From Daejeonella sp. (lineage in GTDB: Bacteria > Bacteroidota > Bacteroidia > Sphingobacteriales > Sphingobacteriaceae), in assembly GCF_030684675.1 (NCBI RefSeq), contig NZ_JAUXXZ010000082.1, positions 1 through 35,903 of the forward strand: DNA of 35,903 nucleotides, read 5' to 3'. Under the pieces are notes generated by a model that was given only the letters and a program-made list of their open reading frames with translations, was not told where the DNA came from and did no database searches. A program made the position numbers and the translations under genes. Every line of letters begins with the position of its first letter. The first letter of the stretch is position 1. Below, one piece after another: positions 9,145-17,445 of this stretch.

Positions 9145-10449
9145 ATGAATAAGATCCTACTAATCATAAAAAGAGAATATTTCAGCAGGGTAAAAAAGAA
9201 GTCATTTCTGATCATGACCTTTCTGGTACCCATGTTAATCATTGGGATGTATGCGCTGATTTTTGCACTATCCATGAAAGGTGGCGACAATATCCCCGCA
9301 GTCGAAGTCATTGATGATAGCGGAATATTTAACAAAGGTCTCGAAAATAAAAAATCGGCAACATTTAGCAAATCTGAACTCACACTGGCAGAGGCTAAAC
9401 AGAAAGTTATTAAAAACGAAGATGCCTTTGTGCTCTACATTCCGGCGGATATTGCCAGCGGAGGAACGATTGAAATGTTCTCGCAGAAAAAGGCAGGGCT
9501 TTCTGTGATTAGCACGATAGAAAATCAATTGAACGATCAGATGAGGACCAAACTTCTAGCAGATGCCGGAATTGATGCCCTTACACTTGATAAGATAAAA
9601 CCAAAATTATCTGTCGTTTCGAAAGAATTAACTCTCGAGGGAGAAAAAGACAGCAGCTCAGGCGCAGCAATGGCCGTGGGGTTTGCTGCCGCTATTCTAA
9701 TCTACATGTCACTTTTCATTTATGGTATTCAGGTAATGCGGGGCATTATTGAAGAAAAAACCAGCAGAATCGTTGAGGTTGTTATTTCATCCGTAAAACC
9801 ATTTCAGCTGATGATGGGAAAGATAATCGGAATCGGACTGGTAGGTTTGACACAGTTCCTGCTTTGGATCACCCTTTCAATTGGCCTGATGACCATTGCA
9901 AGTCAGATCATATTTAAAGGCAAAATGGATCAGATAAAATCTGAAATGCCTATGAGCAAACAGGCTGCTGCTGTAAATAGTGATGGCCCCGGAATGGACA
10001 TCATTAAGGCTGTTCAAACCGTTAACTGGCCCTATATTCTTCCAGTCTTCATTATTTTCTTTCTTGGTGGATACATGTTGTACAGCGCCCTTTTTGCGGC
10101 GGTAGGATCTGCTGTCGACAGTGATACTGAAACCCAGCAATTTATGTTGCCCATTACCCTGCCACTGCTGTTTACCTATATCATGTCATTCAGCTTTATT
10201 GTTAATAATCCCGACAGTAGCCTTTCTTTCTGGTTGAGTATTATTCCATTCACCTCACCAATCGCTATGATGGTTAGATTACCCTTCGGAGTACCAAACT
10301 GGGAGCTGGCATTGTCTATAGTCCTGCTTATCGGCGGATTCATATTTACAACCTGGGTAGCATCACGAATCTACCGTGTAGGTATTCTGATGTATGGCAA
10401 AAAGGTAAGTTTTGCGGAGTTGGGGAAATGGTTTATGTATAAAGAATAA
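9145..10449 (+). CDS. ABC-2 type permease, NatB-like
   Basis: 434 residues. One membrane span lies at about 22-46, then a large extracytoplasmic domain to about 170, then about five or six spans to the end. The region with GIIEEKTSRIVEVVISSVKP is the typical cytoplasmic coupling motif of ABC-2 permeases. It is paired with the NatA-like ATPase just upstream (eight-base gap), making an exporter of unknown substrate. Immediately after the stop codon the sequence turns into a tandem low-complexity repeat. Confidence 0.9.
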   Translation: MNKILLIIKREYFSRVKKKSFLIMTFLVPMLIIGMYALIFALSMKGGDNIPAVEVIDDSGIFNKGLENKKSATFSKSELTLAEAKQKVIKNEDAFVLYIPADIASGGTIEMFSQKKAGLSVISTIENQLNDQMRTKLLADAGIDALTLDKIKPKLSVVSKELTLEGEKDSSSGAAMAVGFAAAILIYMSLFIYGIQVMRGIIEEKTSRIVEVVISSVKPFQLMMGKIIGIGLVGLTQFLLWITLSIGLMTIASQIIFKGKMDQIKSEMPMSKQAAAVNSDGPGMDIIKAVQTVNWPYILPVFIIFFLGGYMLYSALFAAVGSAVDSDTETQQFMLPITLPLLFTYIMSFSFIVNNPDSSLSFWLSIIPFTSPIAMMVRLPFGVPNWELALSIVLLIGGFIFTTWVASRIYRVGILMYGKKVSFAELGKWFMYKE

Positions 10450-10590
10450 GTTAAAAGCGGAAAGTTAAAAGCGGAAAGTTAAAAGGTGAAAGCAGAAAGT
10501 TAAAAGCTAAAAGAAGAAAGCTAAAAATTGTAAGAGGGGATATGTTTATTTTTATTTCCCATTCCCTATTTCCTATTCCCCATTCCCTAA
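10450..10590. repeat. Tandem low-complexity repeats between the ABC permease and ppx-like genes
   Basis: From 10450 to about 10531 a 12-14 base unit of the form GGAAAGTTAAAAGC is repeated about six times with drift. From about 10547 to 10590 a second unit of the form CCCATTCCCTATTT is repeated. The first array begins directly after the permease stop and the second ends three bases before the ppx-like start. Such degenerate spacers are common in Bacteroidota genomes. I see no hairpin, and any promoter for the downstream gene would have to lie inside the arrays. Confidence 0.75.
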
Positions 10591-10593
10591 ATA

Positions 10594-11550
10594 ATGAGTT
10601 CCATTGCTATCCTCGATCTGGGCACCAATACTTTTCAATTATTGATTGCAAACATCATTGATAATAAGCCTGTGCTTGTTTTTGAGGAAAGCATTGCTAT
10701 AAAATTAGGTGAAGGTGGAATCGAAAAAGGCTATATCAGTGAGGCAGCTTTTGATCGTGGACTTTCAGCTCTCAAACAATTCAAAAAATCAATAGATCAG
10801 TATCAGGTTAAGCTGGTCAGGGCTGCAGCAACATCAGCACTCCGATCTGCCAGTAACGGGGCAGAGTTTTTGGACAGAATCAAATCAGAAACCGGAATTG
10901 TACCAGAAATTATCACGGGAGAGCGTGAAGCAGATCTAATTTATCTTGGTGTTAAGGCAGCTATTAATTTGGGCAATGAAAAATGCCTTATCATTGACAT
11001 TGGCGGTGGAAGCGTTGAATTTATCATCTGCAATCAGGAAGAAGTTTTCTGGAAAAGGAGTTATGACATCGGGGCGGCCCGGCTCATGGAACAGTTTCAT
11101 CATTCAGACCCCATTTCTGAAGCGGATATAAATGAGCTGAATTTATATCTGGGGAATACGCTTTCTGAGCTCAAAACCCAGACCAAAATCCACAAACCCG
11201 ATCTACTCATTGGTTCAGCAGGTGCATTTGAAACTTTTGCAACACTCATTGATACCCAATTTAAGGTCAGTTTTACAAATCCTGAAATAAAGATTGAGTT
11301 GAGGGATTTTGCAAAAGTATCAGAGCTCATTTCAAAAAGCTCACATGCAGAGCGCAGCAAAAATCCTGCTATTATTCCTGTCAGAGTTGATATGATCGTA
11401 ATGTCCACACTGATCACAAAGTATGTCCTGAATCAGTTTGCTTTTAAAGCACTTAAATTGTCAACTTATTCCCTGAAAGAAGGCCTGTTATTTGAATTCA
11501 TAAAAAATAGGAATTCTAATTATTCAGACAACTTACACAACTCAGCGTAA
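10594..11550 (+). CDS. Ppx/GppA family phosphatase (short form)
   Basis: 318 residues with the ASKHA-fold motifs of exopolyphosphatase/guanosine pentaphosphatase: ILDLGTNTFQLL at 6-17, a conserved READLIYLG near 110, and the second phosphate loop IDIGGGSVEF near 133. It probably hydrolyses polyphosphate or pppGpp in the cytoplasm. It ends after the ASKHA domains and lacks the C-terminal HD-like domain of long E. coli Ppx/GppA; this short form is common in Bacteroidota. Its last 31 bases overlap the 3' end of the convergent maf gene. Confidence 0.88.
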   Translation: MSSIAILDLGTNTFQLLIANIIDNKPVLVFEESIAIKLGEGGIEKGYISEAAFDRGLSALKQFKKSIDQYQVKLVRAAATSALRSASNGAEFLDRIKSETGIVPEIITGEREADLIYLGVKAAINLGNEKCLIIDIGGGSVEFIICNQEEVFWKRSYDIGAARLMEQFHHSDPISEADINELNLYLGNTLSELKTQTKIHKPDLLIGSAGAFETFATLIDTQFKVSFTNPEIKIELRDFAKVSELISKSSHAERSKNPAIIPVRVDMIVMSTLITKYVLNQFAFKALKLSTYSLKEGLLFEFIKNRNSNYSDNLHNSA

Positions 11551-12095
11551 AGACGATGAGTGGGAAGGCCTACTACATTGCTATAGGAACCATTTATCCT
11601 ATCAACTGCTACCAAGCCTATCCATTCCTGAATGCCATAAGCTCCCGCTTTATCCATCGGCTGACAGGTATTAATATAATATCGTATCTGCTCAGCACTG
11701 ATCTCCTTAAAGAACACTTCAGTAAGCTCATAGAAACTGCTAAGTTTATGATCCTTGAGCAAGCTCACTCCTGTAATCACATCATGTCTTTTACCCGATA
11801 ATTCAGAAAGCATCTCAAATGCATGATCTTCATTTTCGGGTTTACCCAATATTTTACCATCAAGGGAGACAATTGTGTCTGCGGTAATCACTATTTCATT
11901 TTCAATCAGCAGATCGAAGGCTTTTGCTTTTTTTTCGGATATATGAACAGCAATTTCAGATGGTGATAATCCGGGAGGGTAACTTTCATCCACCTCCCTC
12001 AGGACAACCTGAAAATCAAATCCCATGAGTTTTAGCAGTTCTTGTCTGCGCGGTGATTTGGAAGCCAGAATAATTGGTGGAAATTGTTTGATCAT
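11520..12095 (-). CDS. maf: Maf family nucleoside triphosphate pyrophosphatase
   Basis: 191 residues from the ATG at 12095. The motifs are IILASKSPRRQELL near the start, VITADTIVSL with the catalytic aspartate in the middle, and DKAGAYGIQ toward the C-terminus. Maf proteins hydrolyse non-canonical or selected nucleoside triphosphates to monophosphate and pyrophosphate. A TTG at 12113 is in frame, but it falls inside an exact TAnnTTTG box (12111-12118), so the ATG is the better start. The 3' end overlaps the convergent ppx-like gene by 31 bases. Confidence 0.92.
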   Translation of the reverse strand: MIKQFPPIILASKSPRRQELLKLMGFDFQVVLREVDESYPPGLSPSEIAVHISEKKAKAFDLLIENEIVITADTIVSLDGKILGKPENEDHAFEMLSELSGKRHDVITGVSLLKDHKLSSFYELTEVFFKEISAEQIRYYINTCQPMDKAGAYGIQEWIGLVAVDRINGSYSNVVGLPTHRLYAELCKLSE

Positions 12096-12110
12096 CTGTT
12101 TGGACTTTGC

Positions 12111-12118
12111 CAAAAATA
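12111..12118 (-). promoter_or_regulatory. Predicted -7 box for maf
   Basis: On the minus strand this reads TATTTTTG, an exact match to the Bacteroidota -7 consensus TAnnTTTG, 15 bases upstream of the maf ATG. No clear TTG -33 element is seen at the usual spacing. It also argues against the TTG start at 12113. Confidence 0.45.
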
Positions 12119-12308
12119 AGAAAAGCGACTTGTATTAAGTTTTTATCGTTTGGAAATGTGCTGCTGTGCTCTTTTTAAATGCATTCCCGCTTTTCGCTCA
12201 TACTCCACAGGCCTTAAGCACAGGCCGGTATTCGCTACAATCGGGTTTAAAAACATCAGACAGTACAATTAAAACCTGATCTATCCCCTATTCAATCAAA
12301 ATGGGTAT
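12119..12308. other. Gene-free spacer with a possible dispersed-repeat remnant
   Basis: No ORF is supported here. At 12181-12240 the sequence contains GGCCT and AGGCC arms (12210-12214 and 12222-12226) around TAAGCAC, within a GC-richer island that resembles intergenic repeats of Sphingobacteriaceae as I remember them. No second copy was found in this window, so repeat status is unproven. The rest is AT-rich with no recognisable signal. Confidence 0.3.
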
Positions 12309-12519
12309 ATTAACGTGAACTCGACATAATATTTAAAAAACCACATAGAAACATAGCATTTTATAGCTTCTAACCTAAATTATAGACACAGATAGCCTTG
12401 AAGCTTTGCTTCAATCTATATGATATACAATCTATGTTTCCTTTAAAGCATTATAAATTCAATCTATGTGGTTAAATATTAATCTTTAGATTGTTTAATA
12501 TTCGAACTCACGTTATATT
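12309..12519 (+). mobile_element. MITE-like repeat element, copy A
   Basis: About 210 bp with no coding capacity. The ends are imperfect inverted repeats: AACGTGAACTCGAC on the left and, read on the opposite strand, AACGTGAGTTCGA on the right. Inside, an AACCACATAGA-type arm at about 12339 is mirrored by TCTATGTGGTT at about 12465. The centre holds TTGAAGC-TTT-GCTTCAA. A second copy lies inverted at 27200-27412, with about ten differences over the central 170 bases by eye. The right end reaches the stop codon of the Spy-like gene. Non-autonomous mobility is inferred from structure; no target-site duplication is evident. Confidence 0.7.
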
Positions 12520-12883
12520 AGTTATTCCTCATTCTGGCACGACGCTCTTCCAGAATAGCTTCGTAGGCTTTCTTTTGTTCATCATTCAGTAAAGCATTCA
12601 CCTTTGTTGTGGTTTCTGCCTGCAAAGGTGCCATTTTAGCACGTAAAGCCTGGAAATCACCACCATCAGTTAAAGTTGTTCTCACACTGTCGGTCCGCTT
12701 TGCCGACCAGATAAATACTTCCTTTAATTTAGTTTTTTGTTCAGCTGAAAGCTTTAGGGTTTCCAATTGAGCAATCTGACGCTCGGCTCTTTCATCAGGT
12801 GTACCCATTTGTCGGCCGCCCTGTGCATTGGCGAATGTTGCCATACAGAGAATCAACCCCATGGCAATAATTAATCTTTTCAT
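12518..12883 (-). CDS. Small exported Spy/CpxP-like protein
   Basis: 121 residues from the ATG at 12883. Upstream in-frame codons to 12949 would add a hydrophobic but unlikely leader and overlap kdsC. A signal peptide (about 1-20, ending ATFANA) is followed by a charged helical domain with two LxxEQ-type motifs, LSAEQKTKLKEV and LNDEQKKAYEAI, as in Spy/CpxP-like or DUF4890 proteins. A periplasmic chaperone or stress-binding role is possible by family only. The stop codon coincides with the terminal repeat of the adjacent MITE-like element, so the native 3' end may have been altered. Confidence 0.72.
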   Translation of the reverse strand: MKRLIIAMGLILCMATFANAQGGRQMGTPDERAERQIAQLETLKLSAEQKTKLKEVFIWSAKRTDSVRTTLTDGGDFQALRAKMAPLQAETTTKVNALLNDEQKKAYEAILEERRARMRNN

Positions 12884-12945
12884 ATTTGCTGGTTTTTCCC
12901 TTTTGATTGATAATAGAACAAAAGGTTTAAAGCTGAAGGAAATAA

Positions 12946-13476
12946 TCAAATTTTGCTACCGTCAGCAGATGAAGGATCTGCATTAATCCATAGATTCTGG
13001 ATCTTCAATACTTTTTCAATGATATCCCTGACGCATGAATCACCGCCATTTTTCGGGGAAATATAGTGGGCAACAGCTTTGATCTCCTCAACCGCATCAG
13101 CCGGACAAACTGCAAGACCTGCCATCTTCATGAGTTCCAGATCGGGGATATCATCCCCCATGAAGAGCACTTGTTCCGGCAATAATCCATTTTTATCAAT
13201 GAACTCATTATAAGCAGCAGTTTTCGAATCCAAACCGAGATAAATGTCGGTTATACCAAGACCTCTTAAGCGGTGCTCTACCCCTTTTGATCTGGCACCG
13301 GAAACAACTGCTATCTTAAATCCCCGCTTCACTGCCAGTTGCAAGGCATAACCATCTTTGATATTAAACTGCCTCAAAAATTCCCCCGACTCAGTAACCA
13401 AAAGCATACCATTGGTCATGACACCATCAACATCAAGAATAAATGCTTTAATATGCTTTAGTTTTTCTAAGAACAT
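12946..13476 (-). CDS. kdsC: KDO-8-phosphate phosphatase (KdsC-type HAD hydrolase)
   Basis: 176 residues, the usual length for KdsC. HAD motif I is LDVDGVMTNG with D15 and D17, the lysine region is VVSGARSKGVEHR, and motif IV is MGDDIPDLELM. KdsC removes phosphate from 3-deoxy-D-manno-octulosonate 8-phosphate in lipopolysaccharide core synthesis. The absence of a cap domain fits the tetrameric KdsC subfamily. A repeat-rich 103-base gap separates it from the upstream iscX gene. The order DUF2520 - kdsC - maf is, from memory, common in Bacteroidota; here it is interrupted by fdx-iscX and by the Spy-like gene. Confidence 0.9.
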   Translation of the reverse strand: MFLEKLKHIKAFILDVDGVMTNGMLLVTESGEFLRQFNIKDGYALQLAVKRGFKIAVVSGARSKGVEHRLRGLGITDIYLGLDSKTAAYNEFIDKNGLLPEQVLFMGDDIPDLELMKMAGLAVCPADAVEEIKAVAHYISPKNGGDSCVRDIIEKVLKIQNLWINADPSSADGSKI

Positions 13477-13483
13477 GGTAGTA

Positions 13484-13579
13484 AGAATTGAGGTATGAAG
13501 TCCGAGGTATGAGGTCGGAGGTCAGACTTCGGACATCAGACTTCATACTTCTGACATCAGACTTCAGTCCTCCGACCTC
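13484..13579. repeat. Low-complexity repeat block with an internal inverted repeat
   Basis: Short units of the type GACTTC(A/G)GACATCA and GAGGTATGA alternate over the whole gap between kdsC and iscX. GGTCGGAGG near the left and CCTCCGACC at the right end are perfect inverted partners and could fold into a stem with a loop of about 45 bases. It directly abuts the iscX stop codon. A transcription-attenuating role is possible but unproven. Confidence 0.65.
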
Positions 13580-13822
13580 CTATTGATTGTCGCGCCACTC
13601 GTAAACCCAGGCTGTCTGGATTTGCTCCAGATGACCTTCATTGGATTGTTCGCGGGTACCTGCGAAATTCGGAAGACTTAAAATCCAGTCAAGCAGTTCG
13701 GTGAAACGAATTCTATAAATCTGAGATTCTCCGAAATCATCACCAAATTTTTCATAAAGGCCCATAGCTATATCTTCATAATCATTCCAGTAAATCGGTA
13801 ATTCAAAACTTTCTTTCGCCAT
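13580..13822 (-). CDS. iscX: Fe-S cluster assembly protein IscX
   Basis: 80 residues. IscX features are YWNDYEDIAMGLYEKF, IRFTELLDWILSL and a C-terminal SNEGHLEQIQTAW; the length is slightly above the usual 66 or so because of a longer N-terminus and middle. IscX is a small acidic protein that binds IscS and modulates iron-sulphur cluster formation. It is 18 bases downstream of the ferredoxin gene, the same pairing as fdx-iscX in classical isc operons, which supports the call. The core isc genes are not in this window. Confidence 0.88.
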   Translation of the reverse strand: MAKESFELPIYWNDYEDIAMGLYEKFGDDFGESQIYRIRFTELLDWILSLPNFAGTREQSNEGHLEQIQTAWVYEWRDNQ

Positions 13823-13840
13823 TTCTCTTGTATAATTCTA

Positions 13841-14173
13841 TTAATGTCCTAAAAACTGATTCTGATCCGGAAGTGTTACTTCAAGATCACCGTTTATTAA
13901 CACACACTGACAACCCAGACGGGAGTTAATCCTTGGATTGACCGCACGATCGATAAAATCTTCTTCTTTATCAGAAATTTCCTGAATATTATCCATCCCG
14001 AAATTAACATAAACCTGACAGGTACTGCATCCGCAAACTCCACCGCAGTTATGTTGTAATTCAATCCCGTTATCCAGACAAACATCAAGAACTGATTCGC
14101 CTTCTGCTATCGGAAGCTCTACTGCTGGCTTTGAAGCCTCTTCAAAATTGATTTTTAATTTAAAAATGTTCAT
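13841..14173 (-). CDS. fdx: Isc-type [2Fe-2S] ferredoxin
   Basis: 110 residues. The cysteines fit the adrenodoxin/Isc ferredoxin pattern: C43, C49 and C52 in NCGGVCGCSTC, with C88 in SRLGCQC; C47 is the extra cysteine also seen in E. coli Fdx. The protein would hold one [2Fe-2S] cluster and supply electrons for iron-sulphur cluster assembly. It lies 24 bases after the DUF2520 gene and 18 bases before iscX, so it is probably transcribed from the ccmE promoter or from a promoter inside the preceding gene. Confidence 0.92.
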   Translation of the reverse strand: MNIFKLKINFEEASKPAVELPIAEGESVLDVCLDNGIELQHNCGGVCGCSTCQVYVNFGMDNIQEISDKEEDFIDRAVNPRINSRLGCQCVLINGDLEVTLPDQNQFLGH

Positions 14174-14197
14174 TAGTGCAAAAATAGCATTTTAAAC

Positions 14198-14974
14198 TCA
14201 GCCCTGTGAGCGCTTGTGCAAATTGACTATGCTTTGACTAAGTTTAGTATAAAGTTCTGATAAAGCAGGATTATGCTTGAGAAGTTCGAGGTGTGCCTTA
14301 ATAGTAGCCTGGTCTTCCCTGATCGCCGGGCCGGTCTGAACAGAAACAGGATCATTCATTTTAATTTTACTGAGAGTTTCTTCAATCAGAGGCTTCAAAA
14401 GTTCGTAATCCAGCCCTTTTTCTTCCAGTAATTCCTGAGCAAGCCCGAAGAGGTGATTGGTGAAATTACAGGCAAATACAGCGGCAACATGAAGTGTTTT
14501 ACGTTGTTCTGAGTTTAATTCAATTACTTTTTCTGATAAGCGATCGGCAATTGCCCGAATAGTTGCCAATACTTCGGGAATATTTGCTTCAATGATGATC
14601 GGAATCTGCCTGAAATCGACAGACTTGATCTTTGAAAAGGTTTGTAGGGGGTAAAATACACCAATTTTCGTGGAAGCTCCTGCAAGCGCCGAAAGTCCGG
14701 TTGAACCGGATGTGTGTACAAGCACCTGATCACTGAGCTTTAATTCAAGAGCAAGTTCCCTGATTGCTTCATCCCTAACAGCAATGATAAACAAGTCGGC
14801 AGAGCGATCCAGATCAAACATATTGTCTATTGGTTCTGCTGCCAGAGTATCAGCCAATGTTCTCGCATGGATTATATCGCGGCTCCAAACCTGCGATATA
14901 TCCTGCCCGGCCATTTTAAATGCGCGACCTAAATGAGTGGCTATATTACCACTACCTAAAATGACAATATTCAT
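14198..14974 (-). CDS. Rossmann-like and DUF2520 domain protein
   Basis: 258 residues. The N-terminal Rossmann domain begins MNIVILGSGNIATHLG, a dinucleotide-binding loop, and continues through VHTSGSTGLSAL to about residue 125. The C-terminal helical part (LHVAAVFACNFTNHLFGLA, then GPAIREDQATIKAHL) is DUF2520. The arrangement resembles ketopantoate reductase or pyrroline-5-carboxylate reductase enzymes, so an NAD(P)-dependent oxidoreductase is likely, but no substrate is known to me. Its start overlaps the ccmF stop by one base. Confidence 0.88.
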   Translation of the reverse strand: MNIVILGSGNIATHLGRAFKMAGQDISQVWSRDIIHARTLADTLAAEPIDNMFDLDRSADLFIIAVRDEAIRELALELKLSDQVLVHTSGSTGLSALAGASTKIGVFYPLQTFSKIKSVDFRQIPIIIEANIPEVLATIRAIADRLSEKVIELNSEQRKTLHVAAVFACNFTNHLFGLAQELLEEKGLDYELLKPLIEETLSKIKMNDPVSVQTGPAIREDQATIKAHLELLKHNPALSELYTKLSQSIVNLHKRSQG

Positions 14975-17439
14975 CAGGCTTGTTTGATTTCCTTATTTCT
15001 CCTGAAAATGGATAGAATAAATCCGATCACCATAATGATCGTTCCCCCCCAGAATAAATTTATATATGGAAATTCAATGGCTTTTAATACTACCCAATCC
15101 TTCTCTGCTTTTGGTTTCTGATAAACCATTAGCTCAAGCTTATCCTTATCGGGATAAACATTTGAAAAACGCAATTTCAGTCCTTTTTCATCAACTGTTT
15201 TTCCAAAATCGAATTTAGAACCATCTTTTAATAAATAGATTGGCTCAGATGGGTAAACTTTGTCATCTGAAACAATATCTAATTGCAAGCCAATAGCGAT
15301 ATCCCGTTCACCAACAGGAATATTCTGAATCTTAGCATCACGGTTAATTCCCTTAACCAATATATAACCTTCTCGGAAACGGACTGTATCCCCAACATTC
15401 ACTTCATAAGTAGCAGGCTTTTCATATTTTTCATCCTCAGAATGACCTTCATGATCTTCATGGTCCTCTTCTTTCAAAGGTACGCTGCTTACATGGGTAT
15501 AAACATCATGAAACAGGTAATGCCTGGTATCAGGAGAAGCGATAATCTGCCGCATTTTGGCATTCTGCTGTGCATTTGGATAGAGTGTGAAGTTCTCTTT
15601 AACGTCTCCGCTCTTCTCATCAATTACCTTATAATTGATTCTGTAATAGGTATTTACACCCTGTGTCGAGTCGCCCATATAAGTGACCGTATAACGGTCC
15701 ATCTTTGTAGGCTCATCCTTGTACAGAATAATATTTTCCCGGGGATTATTACTCTTTGCGAACTCATCTCCAAAACCAATCCCGGTATTATTGATTGAAA
15801 TGATTTTATTTGTTGCGGCGGCAACAAGTGCTCCGACAAGTAATAAGGCAAAGCCAATGTGTGCAACTGCAGATCCTGCAAGTCTCCACTTTCCTTTAAA
15901 TGCTTCACCAAGAATCCTGGCATTGGCCAGTATCGAAAACACGGAAGCATAGGTCAGGATGATATACATTACATTGGTATAGATATTCATCGCATAAACG
16001 GCTGCTGCGGTTATGAATACTGAAACAAGCAGAGATATGGAAATACTGACAAAGAATTTCTTAGGATCTGTCTTTTTGTATTTCAGGAATTGTGAGAATG
16101 CTGAGATGAAGGCAATTACTACAGCAAAAGGAACCTGCCATTTATTGTAATGCGCAATAACATTGGGTGGTGGTGCGATCTCAGTTCCGAAAATGGCATT
16201 AAATACCGGCACTGAGGTAGTAGCAAGTATTTGAACGCACGCGATTGATAATACCAAAGCACCTATAAAAAGCCAGAACTCGCGCGAATAAGTTTCTTCA
16301 TCCTTTTTAGTTATCGGAAGTTCTTTCCAGCGGATAACGAGAAACAAAACAGCGATGAAAAGGAATGCCACTACGTAAAGAACCAGATGCCAGAACATTC
16401 CTAAATCTGTAAATGCGTGAACAGATGTTTCACCTAAAATACCACTACGGGTAAGGAAGGAGGCATAAAGCACCAGTACAAAACTGATCAGTACCAGAAA
16501 AGTGGCTGTAAAATAAGAATGGCCTGAATTTCTATAAGCAATCAGGACGTGAACGGCTGCAATCAAAGTCATCCATGGAATGATTGAGGCATTCTCTACC
16601 GGATCCCAGGCCCAGAAACCTCCAAAATTCAAGGCTTCATAAGCCCAGAATGATCCCATAATGATACCTGTTCCCAGAATCATTACTGCAAAAAGTGTCC
16701 ATGGTAAAGCTGGTGTAATCCATTCTGAATATCTTCTCTCCCAAAGTCCGCCGATTGCATAGGCAAAAGGAACAATCATGGATGCAAAACCAAGGAATAA
16801 TGTTGGCGGGTGGATGACCATCCAGTAGTTCTGTAGCAGTGGGTTCAATCCATTACCATCTGTGACCATGCTCAGGTAATCGCCACGTGCAAAGATTGGC
16901 CCCTGTATTGCATCTCTCAATAAAATAAAGGGAGAACTCCCGATTCTAAATCCGAAAACCTCGACTCCAACGAGCATTGATGCGATAAAGGCCTGAGAAA
17001 GCATGATGGTGGTCATGACTGAATTTTCCCATGTTTTGCCTTTTGAAAGAATGATTGTTCCTAAAAATGCCTGCCAGAACATCCATAGCCAAAAACTTCC
17101 TTCCTGCCCCTCCCAAAAGGAAGAGATTATATAATAAACCGGAAGTATTTTCGATGAATGAGCCCATGCATAATGGTATTCAAACAAGTGATTATAGATG
17201 ATATAATACAGGCAGGATCCTATTCCAATAACGGCAACTGTATTTAAACGGAATGCAATTCTTGCGATTCGTTTCCAGCCATCAGAACTTGCCTGCTTTG
17301 ACTGGTCTTTAGAGAGTGCCGTGGAAGTTGCAAAATAATAGGCAAGGGTTGCCAGAAGAGCAGTACAAAACGACAGGATGATGAAGAACTGACCTAACTT
17401 CCCCGGAAGAAGGTTTTCTCCAATGTATTGTATTTCCAT
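14974..17439 (-). CDS. ccmF: Cytochrome c haem lyase, CcmF/CcsA family
   Basis: 821 residues with many membrane spans. The haem-handling WWD motif is FWAWDPVENASIIPW at about 275-289. Flanking histidine motifs are VIHPPTLFLG (H210) and FLTRSGILGETSVHAF. Together with CcmE these ligate haem to CxxCH apocytochromes on the periplasmic side. A periplasmic loop before the last span holds a His/Asp/Glu-rich stretch (EEDHEDHEGHSEDEK) that is unusual and might bind metal. The gene begins six bases after ccmE and ends overlapping the DUF2520 gene by one base, so ccmE-ccmF-DUF2520-fdx-iscX look co-transcribed. Confidence 0.93.
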   Translation of the reverse strand: MEIQYIGENLLPGKLGQFFIILSFCTALLATLAYYFATSTALSKDQSKQASSDGWKRIARIAFRLNTVAVIGIGSCLYYIIYNHLFEYHYAWAHSSKILPVYYIISSFWEGQEGSFWLWMFWQAFLGTIILSKGKTWENSVMTTIMLSQAFIASMLVGVEVFGFRIGSSPFILLRDAIQGPIFARGDYLSMVTDGNGLNPLLQNYWMVIHPPTLFLGFASMIVPFAYAIGGLWERRYSEWITPALPWTLFAVMILGTGIIMGSFWAYEALNFGGFWAWDPVENASIIPWMTLIAAVHVLIAYRNSGHSYFTATFLVLISFVLVLYASFLTRSGILGETSVHAFTDLGMFWHLVLYVVAFLFIAVLFLVIRWKELPITKKDEETYSREFWLFIGALVLSIACVQILATTSVPVFNAIFGTEIAPPPNVIAHYNKWQVPFAVVIAFISAFSQFLKYKKTDPKKFFVSISISLLVSVFITAAAVYAMNIYTNVMYIILTYASVFSILANARILGEAFKGKWRLAGSAVAHIGFALLLVGALVAAATNKIISINNTGIGFGDEFAKSNNPRENIILYKDEPTKMDRYTVTYMGDSTQGVNTYYRINYKVIDEKSGDVKENFTLYPNAQQNAKMRQIIASPDTRHYLFHDVYTHVSSVPLKEEDHEDHEGHSEDEKYEKPATYEVNVGDTVRFREGYILVKGINRDAKIQNIPVGERDIAIGLQLDIVSDDKVYPSEPIYLLKDGSKFDFGKTVDEKGLKLRFSNVYPDKDKLELMVYQKPKAEKDWVVLKAIEFPYINLFWGGTIIMVIGFILSIFRRNKEIKQA

Positions 17440-17445
17440 TAAGAT

